Notes: generated by a model from the sequence alone, not told the origin. 64,000 nt of DNA from Sphingomonas sp. 32-66-10 (GCA_002280565.1 NCEF01000010.1:19637-83636); one strand, 5' to 3'. Positions 27,322 to 35,889 are shown, counted from the first letter of the stretch. Translations and numbers: made by a program.

Positions 27322-28113
27322 TCAGTCGCTCCAATCGCTCAGGTCGGCCGTCTCCAGCGTCGTGACCAGCGCCGGATAGTCGTGGTCGATCACTGCCAGC
27401 GTCTTGCGGAACACGCCACGCAGATAGTCCTTCAGCGCTGCCTCCGCATCCGCCGCCTCGGCTCCGGCCATGCGCACAAAGATCGCCAGCGCGGCCGTCA
27501 GCGCCTCCTCGCTCAGATAGCCCTGCCGCCGCATTTCCCAGCCCTGTTCCTCGCCGGTCTGGAACTGCGCGAACGTCTTTGCACCATTTGCCATGAACAC
27601 GCCAAAGCCCAGGAACACCGCCGCGACATCGGTGGCATGCTCCTCCAGCGCCGCACCGCCCGGCGGCATGCTGCCATCGGCGTGGATCAGATAATGCGAC
27701 AGCTCATGCGCAAAGGTCGCGACCAGCTCGGCCGGTCGCGCCAGTGCCGATGGGTTGTAGCTGATGACCACGCGATTGCCGTCATGGCCGAAGGTGCCGC
27801 CCGGCGGGCTGTACTCATGCTTCAGCGCATGTCCCGGCGCGATGCGCGTCTCGCGCTCGGCCTCGCCCGGCACCAGCACACACTCCCATTCCGCCATGCC
27901 CGCATGCGCGCGCACCTGTTCGAACAGCTCGATCGCCCGATCATGCCCCTGCGCCGCGCTGGGCGGGAAGAAGTCGCGTGTCGGCAGGATCAGCACTGCG
28001 TCGCGATAGGCCTGGTCGCGATCCACCGTCTGAATCAGCCAGGCGAAGACAGCCAGCAGCCATTCGAACTCGTCGCGGTCGATCGGCAGCTTCGGTCCAA
28101 ACCATCGGAACAT
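27322..28113 (-). CDS. Putative zinc metalloprotein with HELSH motif
   Basis: A 263-residue, probably cytoplasmic protein with HELSH near residue 131 and EEHATD about 20 residues later, the ligand pattern of a gluzincin-like peptidase (HExxH plus downstream Glu). No signal peptide is evident from the chosen ATG 28113 (MFRWFGPK), which follows GGGGG. A longer frame to 28173 has no supporting site. The protein has no clear family name that I can give. It faces the phytase locus convergently with a 153-bp gap that shows nothing else. Confidence 0.7.
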   Translation of the reverse strand: MFRWFGPKLPIDRDEFEWLLAVFAWLIQTVDRDQAYRDAVLILPTRDFFPPSAAQGHDRAIELFEQVRAHAGMAEWECVLVPGEAERETRIAPGHALKHEYSPPGGTFGHDGNRVVISYNPSALARPAELVATFAHELSHYLIHADGSMPPGGAALEEHATDVAAVFLGFGVFMANGAKTFAQFQTGEEQGWEMRRQGYLSEEALTAALAIFVRMAGAEAADAEAALKDYLRGVFRKTLAVIDHDYPALVTTLETADLSDWSD

Positions 28114-28239
28114 CGGCACCCCCGCGCCCGGTCTAACGCGGGGGCCAGGGCGTGCCATCCCTTTTGGATGCAATTACATCCAAACTGAAGCAATCGCCTG
28201 CTCTTGCCGTGCGCGGCTACAGCGGCTTTAACCGGGTCC

Positions 28240-29535
28240 ATGTTCCGCGCTCTCGCCCCGCTCGCCCTGCTGGTTGCCGCTCCGGTCGCCGCACAGACCC
28301 CCGCCGAGAGCAAGATGGCGACCACCATCGCCGCCGAGTCCGACCGCCACGTCGCGCTGCTCGAAAAACTGGTCAACCAGAATAGCGGCTCGCTCAACAT
28401 CGACGGCGTGACCAAGGTCGGCACCATGGTCCGCGCCGAACTCGAACCGCTCGGCTTTGCGGTCGAGTGGATCGACATGAAGGAAACCGGCCGCGCCGGG
28501 CACCTCGTCGCGACGCATCAGGGCAATGGCAAGGGCAAGCGCATCCTGCTGATCGCGCATCTCGACACCGTGTTCGAACCCGAAAGCCCGTTCCAGAAGT
28601 TCGTCCGCACCGGGGACCGCGCGACCGGCCCCGGCATCGGCGATGACAAGGGCGGGATCGTCGTCATCATCGCCGCAATGCGCGCGATGCAGGCGGCGGG
28701 GACGCTCAAAAATGCCGATATCAAGATCGTGCTGACCGGCGATGAAGAACGCACCGGCGCCCCGCTCGCCATCGCCCGGCGCGACCTGATCGCCGCGGGC
28801 AAATGGGCCGATGTCGCGCTCGAATATGAAAATCTCGCGCGGGAGGACGGCAAGGATACCGGCACCGTCGCGCGGCGTAGCTCGACCAACTGGACGCTGC
28901 GCACCACTGGAAAAACCGGGCATAGCAGCGGGGTATTCGGTGCCAATCTCGGCTATGGCGCGGCCTATGAACTGGCGCGCATCCTCGACGCATTCCGCCG
29001 CACGTTGCCCGAGCAGAATCTGACCTTCAACGTCGGCGTCATGGCGGCCGGCACCCCCGCAACCCTCGCCGACAATAACTATCAGGTCAGCGCGGGCGGG
29101 AAGACCAACATCGTCGCTGCCGAGGCGGTAGCGCGCGGCGACCTGCGCGCGCTGACGCCGGAGCAGGAGGCAAAGACCCGTGCCGCGATGCAGGCGATCG
29201 TCGCGCAAAGCCTGCCCGGCACGACCGCCAGCCTCGACTTTCAGGAGGGTTACCCGCCGATGGCCCCGACCGAAGGCAACCGCGCGCTGCTCACCAAGCT
29301 CAACGCCGTCAACCGCGACCTGAAGCTGCCCGAAATGGCCGAAATGGACCCCGCCCGCCGCGGTGCCGCCGACAGCGCGTTCGTCGCGGCTGACGTCGAT
29401 ACGCTTGCCGGCCTCGGCGTCGCGGGCGGCAATGCGCATGCCGAGGGCGAATGGGTCGACCTCACGTCGATCCCGCTCCAGGCGCTGCGCAGCGCCGCCT
29501 TCATCACTCGCCTCAGCCGCGAAAAGCGCGACTGA
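28240..29535 (+). CDS. M20-family zinc peptidase, glutamate carboxypeptidase type, exported
   Basis: A 431-residue hydrolase with a signal peptide (LLVAAPVAA-Q). The two-zinc site is complete: LLIAHLDTVF (His, Asp), GIGDDKGG (bridging Asp), TGDEERTG (catalytic Glu plus Glu ligand), LEYENL, and a C-terminal GNAHAEGEWVD His. The dimerisation lid lies between residues 190 and 300 (TGHSSG). The family includes carboxypeptidase G2 and aminoacyl-peptide hydrolases, so it probably removes C-terminal residues from small peptides or N-acyl amino acids in the periplasm. The start is upstream of the signal peptide at ATG 28240. Confidence 0.9.
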   Translation: MFRALAPLALLVAAPVAAQTPAESKMATTIAAESDRHVALLEKLVNQNSGSLNIDGVTKVGTMVRAELEPLGFAVEWIDMKETGRAGHLVATHQGNGKGKRILLIAHLDTVFEPESPFQKFVRTGDRATGPGIGDDKGGIVVIIAAMRAMQAAGTLKNADIKIVLTGDEERTGAPLAIARRDLIAAGKWADVALEYENLAREDGKDTGTVARRSSTNWTLRTTGKTGHSSGVFGANLGYGAAYELARILDAFRRTLPEQNLTFNVGVMAAGTPATLADNNYQVSAGGKTNIVAAEAVARGDLRALTPEQEAKTRAAMQAIVAQSLPGTTASLDFQEGYPPMAPTEGNRALLTKLNAVNRDLKLPEMAEMDPARRGAADSAFVAADVDTLAGLGVAGGNAHAEGEWVDLTSIPLQALRSAAFITRLSREKRD

Positions 29536-29570
29536 CGGAACGCTTCAGCTTCCCCGCGCGTCGTGCGGAG

Positions 29571-30182
29571 ATGCTGAACGCCCTAGCCCTAAACTGCACG
29601 CTCAAGGCCGATGAGTCCGAGCGCTCCTCCACCGATGCGATGATCGCGGTCCTTGCCGACGCCTTCGCCAAGCATGACGTGACCATCACCGAGACTGTCC
29701 GAATCGCCGCGCTCGATATCAAGCCGGGCGTATCGTCCGACGAGGGCAAAGGCGACGCCTGGCCCACGCTGCGCGAGAAGATCCTCGCCGCCGATATCCT
29801 GATCTTCGGCGGCCCGATCTGGATGGGTCAGATTTCCAGCATCGCCAAGCGCGTGCTCGAACGCATGGACGCCTTCATCTCCGAAACCGACGATCAGGGT
29901 CGGATGCCGAGCTATTCCAAGGTCGCCATCGCCGCGATCGTCGGCAATGAGGATGGCGCGCATTTCAGCTCAGCCCAGCTGTTTCAGGCGCTGAACGATG
30001 TCGGCTACACCATCCCTGCCGTCGCGGCCTGTTACTGGGTCGGCGAAGCGATGGGCTCGACCGACTTTCAGGACCTCGACAAGACGCCGAAAAAGGTCAC
30101 GCAAACCGCCGCGATGGTCGCCGGCAACGCCGCACACCTTGCCGGATTGCTCAAGGCGAAGCCCTATCCCGGGCAGGACTGA
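29571..30182 (+). CDS. Flavodoxin-like NAD(P)H-dependent FMN reductase
   Basis: A 203-residue flavodoxin-fold protein, beginning at MLNALALNCTLKADESERSS, which is the FMN phosphate loop, followed by ADILIFGGPIWMGQISSIAKRVLERMD and YWVGEAMG. The family uses FMN to transfer electrons to quinones, iron or aromatic compounds. ATG 29571 has GGAG immediately in front, too close for a good ribosome-binding site, and the gene follows the M20 stop by 35 bp, so translational coupling is possible. The physiological acceptor is unknown. It converges with the quinone reductase gene at 30186. Confidence 0.8.
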   Translation: MLNALALNCTLKADESERSSTDAMIAVLADAFAKHDVTITETVRIAALDIKPGVSSDEGKGDAWPTLREKILAADILIFGGPIWMGQISSIAKRVLERMDAFISETDDQGRMPSYSKVAIAAIVGNEDGAHFSSAQLFQALNDVGYTIPAVAACYWVGEAMGSTDFQDLDKTPKKVTQTAAMVAGNAAHLAGLLKAKPYPGQD

Positions 30183-30185
30183 CGC

Positions 30186-31160
30186 TCACGGGATCAGCAA
30201 TGTCGCGCCCATCGTCTCCCCGGCGGCGATGGCGCGATGCGCTTCCGCCGCCTGCTCAAGGGCGTAGCGCCGCCCGATCTCGACCTGCAGCACGCCGCGC
30301 GCGACCAGATCGAACATCCACGCCACGCCCGCCGCGCGTTCCTCGGGCGTCGCATAATAATGGTAGAGTGTCGGGCGCGTCACGAACAGCGAACCATGCT
30401 GGCTCAGCGTCCCCAGATTGACCCCCGTCACCGGCCCGCCGGCATTGCCGAAGCTGACGATCATCCCGCGTCGCGCGGTGGACTTGAGCGACGCCTCCCA
30501 GGTCGATCCACCGACCCCGTCCAGCACCACCGGCACGCCTTCGCCGCCGGTAATCTCCCGCACCCGCGCGGCGATGTCCTCACGCTTATATTCGATGACA
30601 TGATCCGCCCCGATTGCTCGCGCACGTTCAGCCTTGTCGGGCGACCCGACCGTGCCGATCACCGTCGCGCCGACATGGTTCAGCCATTGCACGATCAGCT
30701 GTCCCGTCGCCCCAGCAGCGGCGTGGACCAGCACCGTCTGCCCCGGCTGCACCCGCGCGCAGCGTTCGATCAGATATTCGGCGGTACAGCCCTTCAGTGT
30801 CACCGCTGCCGCGACATCGAACCCGATGCCATCGGGAATCGGCAACAGTGCATCCGCCGCGACGTTGCGCGCGCTGGCATAGGCGCCGAGCGCGGGGCCG
30901 TAGGTCGTCACGCGATCGCCGACCGCAACGGCGGTGACGCCCTCGCCCACCGCCTCGACCACGCCAGCCGCCTCGCTGCCTAGGCCACTCGGCAACGGCA
31001 CCGGATACAGGCCGGAGCGGTGATAGGTGTCGATAAAGTTCAGCCCCACCGCTTCGTGCCGCACGCGCACTTCGCCGGGGCCGGGCGGCAGCAGGTCGAC
31101 CTCGACCCATTCGATCACTTCCGGTCCGCCGGTCGTCCGGATCACTGCCTGCCGCGCCAT
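30186..31160 (-). CDS. NADPH:quinone oxidoreductase, zinc-independent MDR family
   Basis: A 324-residue medium-chain dehydrogenase. It has GLNFIDTYHRSGLYP near the active site, HAAAGATGQLIVQWLNHVGA as nucleotide-binding motif and VLDGVGGSTWEASLKSTARR later, and it lacks the Cys/His zinc ligands of alcohol dehydrogenases, as expected of QOR. It reduces quinones with NADPH in the cytoplasm. ATG 31160 (MARQAVIRTTGG) was chosen over an upstream start at 31232 because it aligns with the family start. Length is normal. Confidence 0.92.
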   Translation of the reverse strand: MARQAVIRTTGGPEVIEWVEVDLLPPGPGEVRVRHEAVGLNFIDTYHRSGLYPVPLPSGLGSEAAGVVEAVGEGVTAVAVGDRVTTYGPALGAYASARNVAADALLPIPDGIGFDVAAAVTLKGCTAEYLIERCARVQPGQTVLVHAAAGATGQLIVQWLNHVGATVIGTVGSPDKAERARAIGADHVIEYKREDIAARVREITGGEGVPVVLDGVGGSTWEASLKSTARRGMIVSFGNAGGPVTGVNLGTLSQHGSLFVTRPTLYHYYATPEERAAGVAWMFDLVARGVLQVEIGRRYALEQAAEAHRAIAAGETMGATLLIP

Positions 31161-31249
31161 CGCCTCATCTCCAGTTTCAGGTTGCAACCCGTGCCCCCGC
31201 TCGCCACATAAGCCTCCATACCCGAACCTCAAATTTTTCGGAGACCAGG

Positions 31250-32674
31250 ATGCGCAGCTATCTCAAACACTATATCGGCGGCCAATGGGTCAAAAGCGAG
31301 GGCGGAACGATCCATCAAGTCATTGATCCTGCTACAGAATCTGCCACCACCGAAATCACTCTGGGCTCGCAGGCCGATGTCGACAAGGCCGTCGCCGCCG
31401 CCAGGGCTGCGTTCGAAACCTTCAGCCGCACCAGCGTCGAGGATCGCCTCGCGCTGATCGATCGCGTCATCGCCGAATACAAGGCGCGCATGGACGACAT
31501 GGCCCAGGCGATCAGCGCCGAAATGGGGGCGCCGCTCAGCCTTGCCAAGACCGCGCAGGTCGGGTCGGGCATCGGCCATCTGATGTCCGCCGCGCGCGCG
31601 CTCAAGGAGTTCGAGTTCGAGGAAGCGGTCGGCAACAGCCTCGTCGTACATGAACCGATCGGCGTCGTTGCGATGATCACGCCGTGGAACTGGCCGCTCA
31701 ACCAGATCGTGTCCAAGGTCGCCCCTGCGCTCGCCGCCGGCTGCACCATGATCCTGAAACCGAGCGAGGAAGCGCCAAGCTGCGCCGCGATCTTTGCCGA
31801 GGTGATGGACGCGGCCGGCGTGCCGGCTGGCGTATTCAACCTCGTCAATGGCGACGGCCCCGGCGTCGGCACCGCGCTGTCACAGCACAAGGGCGTCGAC
31901 ATGGTTAGCTTCACCGGGTCGACCCGCGCCGGCATCGCGGTCGCCAAGAACGCCGCCGACACGGTCAAGCGCGTGCATCAGGAACTGGGCGGCAAGTCGC
32001 CCTCGCTGATGCTGGAGGGCGCGGACGTCGCGACTGCGGTCAAGGGCACGTTGTTCAGCGTCCTGCTCAATTCGGGCCAGAGCTGCATTGCGCCTGCCCG
32101 CCTGCTCGTCCCCGCCGCGCTGGAAAAGGAAGCCGCCGCTGCCGCCGCCGAGGTGATGAAGGCGACGACCTGCGGCAATCCCGCCGATGAGGGCCGCCAT
32201 ATCGGCCCGGTCGTCAACAAGACCCAGTGGGAGAAGATCCAGGGCCTGATCCGCAAGGGGCTGGAGGAAGGCGCCACGCTCGAAACCGGCGGCCCGGGTC
32301 GTCCCGACGGCATCGACACCGGCTATTTCGTCAAGCCGACGCTGTTTTCGGGCGTGCACAACGACATGACGATCGCGCGTGAGGAGATCTTTGGCCCGGT
32401 CGTCACGATCATCCCCTATGACAGCGAGGAAGAGGCCGTCCGCATCGCCAACGACACCGATTACGGCCTGTCGGCGGTGGTGTTCGGCAGCCCCGAAGCG
32501 GTCAAGCGCGTCGCCCCGCGCCTGCGCGCCGGCATGGTCTATATCAATGGCGGCCAGCCCAACCCCGACCTGCCCTTCGGCGGCTACAAGCAGAGCGGCA
32601 ATGGCCGCGAACACGGCAAATACGGCCTCGCGGAGTTCATGGAAGTGAAGGCGATGGTCGGCGCGCTCGCCTAA
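31250..32674 (+). CDS. Aldehyde dehydrogenase
   Basis: A 474-residue NAD(P)+-dependent dehydrogenase that oxidises an aldehyde to the acid. Catalytic residues are visible: ITPWNWP (coenzyme site), FTGSTRAG, ELGGKSPSLML (general base Glu), NSGQSCIAPARLL (nucleophile Cys) and EEIFGPVVTI. Full family length. The gene is divergent from the quinone reductase with 89 bp between starts and is preceded by GAGACC. Substrate cannot be assigned from sequence; class is firm. Confidence 0.95.
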   Translation: MRSYLKHYIGGQWVKSEGGTIHQVIDPATESATTEITLGSQADVDKAVAAARAAFETFSRTSVEDRLALIDRVIAEYKARMDDMAQAISAEMGAPLSLAKTAQVGSGIGHLMSAARALKEFEFEEAVGNSLVVHEPIGVVAMITPWNWPLNQIVSKVAPALAAGCTMILKPSEEAPSCAAIFAEVMDAAGVPAGVFNLVNGDGPGVGTALSQHKGVDMVSFTGSTRAGIAVAKNAADTVKRVHQELGGKSPSLMLEGADVATAVKGTLFSVLLNSGQSCIAPARLLVPAALEKEAAAAAAEVMKATTCGNPADEGRHIGPVVNKTQWEKIQGLIRKGLEEGATLETGGPGRPDGIDTGYFVKPTLFSGVHNDMTIAREEIFGPVVTIIPYDSEEEAVRIANDTDYGLSAVVFGSPEAVKRVAPRLRAGMVYINGGQPNPDLPFGGYKQSGNGREHGKYGLAEFMEVKAMVGALA

Positions 32675-32680
32675 CTTAAA

Positions 32681-32710
32681 TTCCTCCCCTGAGCACACTC
32701 AGGGGAGGAA
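32681..32710. repeat. Short R1 palindrome
   Basis: Perfect 13-bp inverted repeat (32681-32693 with 32698-32710) around CACA, between two converging genes, where it could end transcription from both sides. Confidence 0.7.
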
Positions 32711-32716
32711 CTAAGG

Positions 32717-33076
32717 TCAGTCGAACAGCTCTTCCAGGAAGCTCTTCTTGCGCTTGTGCTTGTAGTAGCGCGGGTCGTGGCCCTGATGGCCATACCCGCC
32801 GCCATAGCCCTGCTGCTGCGGATAGCCCCCGCCCGGCTGCGGCCATGGGCTCCCCTGCGGGGGCATCGGCGGCTGGGGCGGTATTGGCGGCTGCGGAGCG
32901 ACCGGCGCCTCGCCCACGCCGCTGCGCTCGATGATCTTGTCGAGCTCGCCACGGTCGAGCCAGATACCGCGGCACTGCGGGCAGTAATCGATCTCGATCC
33001 CCTGCCGGTCGCTCATATGGAGCCCGGTCTTGCACACGGGGCACAGCATTCCGGCAACGGCTTCGGGGGTACGCAT
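32717..33076 (-). CDS. TFIIB-type zinc-ribbon protein
   Basis: A 119-residue protein with a zinc ribbon at its N-terminus, CPVCKTGLHMSD and IDYCPQCRGIWLDRGELD, that is two CxxC pairs about 20 residues apart (zf-TFIIB family). It is followed by a Pro/Gln/Gly-rich tail (PPIPPQPPMPPQGSP) and a short basic end. Function of this small family in bacteria is not established; binding to nucleic acid or to a partner via the Pro-rich tail is inferred. ATG 33076 matches the family start. Confidence 0.83.
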   Translation of the reverse strand: MRTPEAVAGMLCPVCKTGLHMSDRQGIEIDYCPQCRGIWLDRGELDKIIERSGVGEAPVAPQPPIPPQPPMPPQGSPWPQPGGGYPQQQGYGGGYGHQGHDPRYYKHKRKKSFLEELFD

Positions 33077-33143
33077 ATCCTGCTCCTTGCTGATCGCATT
33101 CAGCGCGAAGCTAGGGAGCCGCAGTCACAAGAACAAGGCGTGA

Positions 33144-33356
33144 TCAATGGATCGTACCAACCGCACGGTTCACGCTCATCAGCACGATCAGCCGCTCGAT
33201 CTGGCGCCAGCGGCAGAAATTGATGTGATTGCCCAGGTCCCGAAACTTGTCCGCGCGGGCCGCCGCTTCCAGACCTGCGTCGTCACCGAATGCCCGGATC
33301 AGGTCGGCGGCGTCGGTCACATGGGCACGGTCGGCGAGATAGGGGATGGGCGACAT
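33144..33356 (-). CDS. Small conserved-looking hypothetical protein
   Basis: A 70-residue protein beginning MSPIPYLADRAHVTD, with a helical, mixed-charge sequence and RWRQIERLIVLMS near the C-terminus. The composition and codon use look like a real small cytoplasmic gene. No function recognised. A longer frame upstream (to 33389) has no better start. The gene lies between the zinc-ribbon gene and a GC-rich gap with an inverted repeat. Confidence 0.6.
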   Translation of the reverse strand: MSPIPYLADRAHVTDAADLIRAFGDDAGLEAAARADKFRDLGNHINFCRWRQIERLIVLMSVNRAVGTIH

Positions 33357-33487
33357 CGATAATCCTTGCACAGTCTCGCGCGCACGCACGCACCGCGCGT
33401 GCCAGCTTTGGCGAAGGCATGCCGCGCTGCGGGTTTCGAGGGTAAATCGCTGGAAACCATAGCGCTTTTGCCCGTGCCGCGCGTGCC

Positions 33488-33513
33488 GTGACGGGACAGT
33501 GGCGTCCCGTCAC
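33488..33513. repeat. Perfect 10-bp inverted repeat, possible operator or terminator
   Basis: GTGACGGGAC (33488-33497) and GTCCCGTCAC (33504-33513) are exact inverted copies with a 6-bp spacer, in the gap before a small membrane-protein gene starting at 33535. Flanking GTGCCGTG and CACGGGACGTGGC extend the repetition. Confidence 0.5.
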
Positions 33514-33534
33514 GGGACGTGGCATGGCACGGGC

Positions 33535-33720
33535 ATGAACCGCTCATCCAAACCCGCCCCGATTGCCGGCGGCGCGCTCCTCGCCCTGTCGCTGGTCGTC
33601 GGCACCGTGATCGGCGTGCGTCAGGGACAGCCCTCGATCGGCTTCCTCGCCGGGCTTGGCATCGGCATTGCGCTGCTCATCATCGTCGCCCTGATCGATC
33701 GGGTCCGCGGCAGCCGCTAA
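33535..33720 (+). CDS. Small two-span membrane protein
   Basis: A 61-residue protein with a short charged start (MNRSSKPAP), two hydrophobic stretches (about 12-25 and 37-53, GIGIALLIIVALI) separated by GVRQGQPS, and a basic end (DRVRGSR). Predicted as an inner-membrane hairpin. No family recognised. It sits 22 bp after a perfect inverted repeat and converges with the S24 repressor gene at 33731 with a 10-bp gap. Confidence 0.65.
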   Translation: MNRSSKPAPIAGGALLALSLVVGTVIGVRQGQPSIGFLAGLGIGIALLIIVALIDRVRGSR

Positions 33721-33730
33721 GCCGCGACCG

Positions 33731-34363
33731 TCACACCAGCGCGCGGTGCATCCATACCACGCGCCCGACCACGTCGATTGCGCGCACCGGCACGATTTCG
33801 CGCGCGTAATCCGGGTTGTCGCTGACCAGTTCGACCTCGCCGCCCATTGCCCTGATCCGCTTGACCGAGAGCATCCCGTCACGGCGAAACACATGGATCG
33901 CCGCGCGCGGACCCGGCACCCGCCGCGCGCCATCGACCAGGATCTCGTCGCCATCGCACAGCGTCGGCTCCATCGACGCGCCCTCGACGCGGATCGTCGA
34001 TGCCATGTCGGCGCGCACGCCCAACCGCCGCAGCAATGCCGGGTCGAGCAATAACGGGCTCGCCCGCTCGCTCTCCACCACGCGCCCGCGTCCCGCCGCC
34101 GCCCCGGCATCGACCCGCGCCACTGCCACCAGCCCCTCGACCGCCGGCCCGCCCAGTGCCGCATCGCTCAAGCCCAGATAGCGCACCAGCCGCCGCCGGT
34201 CCCCCTCGGCCAGCATGCGCGGACTACCCCGCGTCACGAACTGCTGCAGATAGGCGGCGTTCCGCCCGATCAGCCGCGACAGCTCCGCCAGCGACGCCCC
34301 CCGCGCCACCGCCGCTTGTGCCAACGCCCGCCGCTGTTCGTCCGATTCCATGATCGCATCCAT
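33731..34363 (-). CDS. LexA-like S24-family repressor
   Basis: A 210-residue regulator. The N-terminal half has a helix-turn-helix-like region (LAELSRLIGRNAAYLQQFV, residues 25-43). The C-terminal half is an S24 peptidase domain with EGASMEPT (nucleophile Ser130) and MLSVKRI (Lys168). The Ser-Lys spacing of 38 is like LexA's 37. An AAAG at 88-91 is a candidate Ala-Gly self-cleavage site. Family knowledge: such proteins self-cleave with RecA after DNA damage. An SOS-type box, GAAC-N7-GAAC, lies 36 bp upstream of its ATG at 34363 (alternative 34351). It is shorter and more divergent than LexA itself, and resembles phage-type repressors. It is divergent from two small overlapping genes. Confidence 0.85.
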   Translation of the reverse strand: MDAIMESDEQRRALAQAAVARGASLAELSRLIGRNAAYLQQFVTRGSPRMLAEGDRRRLVRYLGLSDAALGGPAVEGLVAVARVDAGAAAGRGRVVESERASPLLLDPALLRRLGVRADMASTIRVEGASMEPTLCDGDEILVDGARRVPGPRAAIHVFRRDGMLSVKRIRAMGGEVELVSDNPDYAREIVPVRAIDVVGRVVWMHRALV

Positions 34364-34398
34364 AGCCGCAGGATTTTTCCTAGACAAGTTGGAAATGA

Positions 34399-34413
34399 GA
34401 ACATTTAATGAAC
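34399..34413. promoter_or_regulatory. Alphaproteobacterial SOS-type box between divergent genes
   Basis: GAAC at 34399-34402 and GAAC at 34410-34413 are separated by exactly seven bases (ATTTAAT). This is the reverse complement of GTTC-N7-GTTC, the LexA box of alphaproteobacteria. It stands between the S24 repressor start (34363, minus) and the small genes starting at 34453 (plus). Confidence 0.65.
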
Positions 34414-34452
34414 AAATGAGTCGGGGGCGGCCCCGCAGCATGAGGAAGGGCA

Positions 34453-34653
34453 ATGGCGATTCTGGGAAAGATCGAGCGATATTTGCGGCGCTATGGCATG
34501 CCGCGCACCAAATTCGGGCGGCTGGCGGTCAATGATCCGCGGCTGGTGGATGATCTGCGCAACGGCCGCGATCCCGGCCCGGAACTGTGCGCGCGGATCG
34601 AGGCGCAGCTGGCGCGACCGCCCGCTGCACCCACCCGGGGGGATGCACAATGA
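34453..34653 (+). CDS. Small Cro/HTH-like DNA-binding protein
   Basis: A 66-residue basic protein. IERYLRRYGMPRTKFGRLAVNDPRLVDDLRNGRDP fits a compact helix-turn-helix (FGRLA as second helix, NDPRLV as recognition helix), the size and pattern of phage Cro-type or AlpA-type regulators. It is on the opposite strand to the S24 repressor and shares its SOS-type control region, so it may be repressed by that protein. It ends overlapping the next gene (ATGA), so the two are translationally coupled. Confidence 0.68.
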   Translation: MAILGKIERYLRRYGMPRTKFGRLAVNDPRLVDDLRNGRDPGPELCARIEAQLARPPAAPTRGDAQ

Positions 34654-34964
34654 GCCGCGGCCCCGATGCCGGCGTGCTGCTCGAACGCGCCCTTCTCCAC
34701 CACGCCATTCAGCGCGGGATCGACCTGTCGATCGTCTCGGCGGGCTGGACCCGCTGGGCCAGCGCCACCTTTGCCGGGGCGCGGCACGACCTGCTTCTCG
34801 CCGCCACTCCCTCATCCGCGCTAGACGCCTGGATCGCCGACCTGCCCGACGCCGAGTTTGCACTGCATGGCCATCTGGTGGCCGACCTGACCGTGGAGTC
34901 GCGCACGCACATCGGCGATCGCCTCGATCTCAAGCTCGGGGTGCTGACGGTCGAAGAGCGGTGA
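34650..34964 (+). CDS. Hypothetical protein coupled to the small HTH gene
   Basis: A 104-residue soluble protein with no recognised family. It has a GWTRWASATFAGARHDLLL segment and ends in VESRTHIGDRLDLKLGVLTVE, alternating hydrophobic pattern consistent with an alpha/beta or mainly beta fold. Its ATG overlaps the stop of the HTH gene by four bases. The pair resembles a two-gene module, small regulator plus partner, under an SOS-type box. A toxin-antitoxin role was considered but nothing in the sequence proves it. Confidence 0.65.
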   Translation: MSRGPDAGVLLERALLHHAIQRGIDLSIVSAGWTRWASATFAGARHDLLLAATPSSALDAWIADLPDAEFALHGHLVADLTVESRTHIGDRLDLKLGVLTVEER

Positions 34965-34974
34965 ACGCCGCGCC

Positions 34975-35889
34975 TCAGGCCCGCATCGCCATCCGGCGCA
35001 GTTCGGACAGCGCGTCCTCCAGCTTCTGCTTGGGGTCGGGCACGGGTGCGGGCGGGGGCGGCGCAAACTTGCCCAAGCCCTTTTCAAGTCGGTCGAGCAA
35101 CGCCTGGACGCTCGCCTCGGTCTGCGGCGCGGCGATCGGCGTCGCTGGCTCCGGCGGCTGGGCAACCGGCTCGTGCGCAGGGCGCACTGGCGGGGTCAGT
35201 TCGAACGTCTCGAATCGCTCGCCATCGTCAAAGATCGGCGCGCGCGCGGCACGGCGGCGCAGCGGGCGCACCGGCGGCGGCGGCACCTTCGGCACGGCGG
35301 GAATGGCATAGGGATCGAACGCCGCGAGCGGCTGGTCAAGATCGGCCGGCAACTCCTGCACCTCGGGCAGTGGCGCATGGATCGACCGCCCCTCGGACGG
35401 CGGCCCCATCGCGATCACCGGCTCGTCGGGCAGCGCGGCGTCGGACAGGTCGAGGATATCGGCCACGCTCACCTCACGCGCCGCCGCCGGGGCGGGCTCG
35501 GCCACCGGCATCTCCAGATCGCTGGCCCGCAGCGGCACCCGGGGTCGCGCGTCGGGATGCGCATCGGCGCGGCGCACGGTCGGGCGAGGTTCGCCCGCCG
35601 CCGCGTCAGCCAGGCGCGAATCGCTCCATGCGATCAGACCCGACAGTCCCATCCACGCAATCAGTGCGATCAGCCCGCCGACGAACAGTCCGATGCACAG
35701 CCGCGCGGTGGTGCCCAGCGGCGGCTCGGCCGCAGGCACGAACGCCGCGATCCCGCTGGCGAGCACCATGTCCTCCAGCAGCGCGCCGGGCAGCACCAGG
35801 CTGGCCAGCACCGCGCACGCGCCCGCGCCACCAGCCAGCGCAAGCGCCACATTGGGGGTCAGACGTTGAACGAGGGCGTACGCAACCAT
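34975..35889 (-). CDS. Hypothetical membrane protein with Pro-rich cytoplasmic tail
   Basis: A 304-residue protein with two or three hydrophobic segments in the first 95 residues (ALAGGAGACAVLASLVL, CIGLFVGGLIALIAWMGL) and then a long Pro/Ala-rich, partly acidic region ending in a charged helix (LLDRLEKGLGKF ... LEDALSELRRMAMRA). No domain recognised. Its start lies inside the end of the upstream glycosyltransferase gene (31-bp overlap), suggesting coupling, so a role in exopolysaccharide or surface assembly is possible but unproven. Confidence 0.68.
   Translation of the reverse strand: MVAYALVQRLTPNVALALAGGAGACAVLASLVLPGALLEDMVLASGIAAFVPAAEPPLGTTARLCIGLFVGGLIALIAWMGLSGLIAWSDSRLADAAAGEPRPTVRRADAHPDARPRVPLRASDLEMPVAEPAPAAAREVSVADILDLSDAALPDEPVIAMGPPSEGRSIHAPLPEVQELPADLDQPLAAFDPYAIPAVPKVPPPPVRPLRRRAARAPIFDDGERFETFELTPPVRPAHEPVAQPPEPATPIAAPQTEASVQALLDRLEKGLGKFAPPPPAPVPDPKQKLEDALSELRRMAMRA

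Noticed and set aside
34453-34964. Toxin-antitoxin pair
   Set aside because: Size and overlap fit, but neither protein shows a known toxin or antitoxin motif, and the first has a plain HTH. Left as small regulator plus unknown partner.
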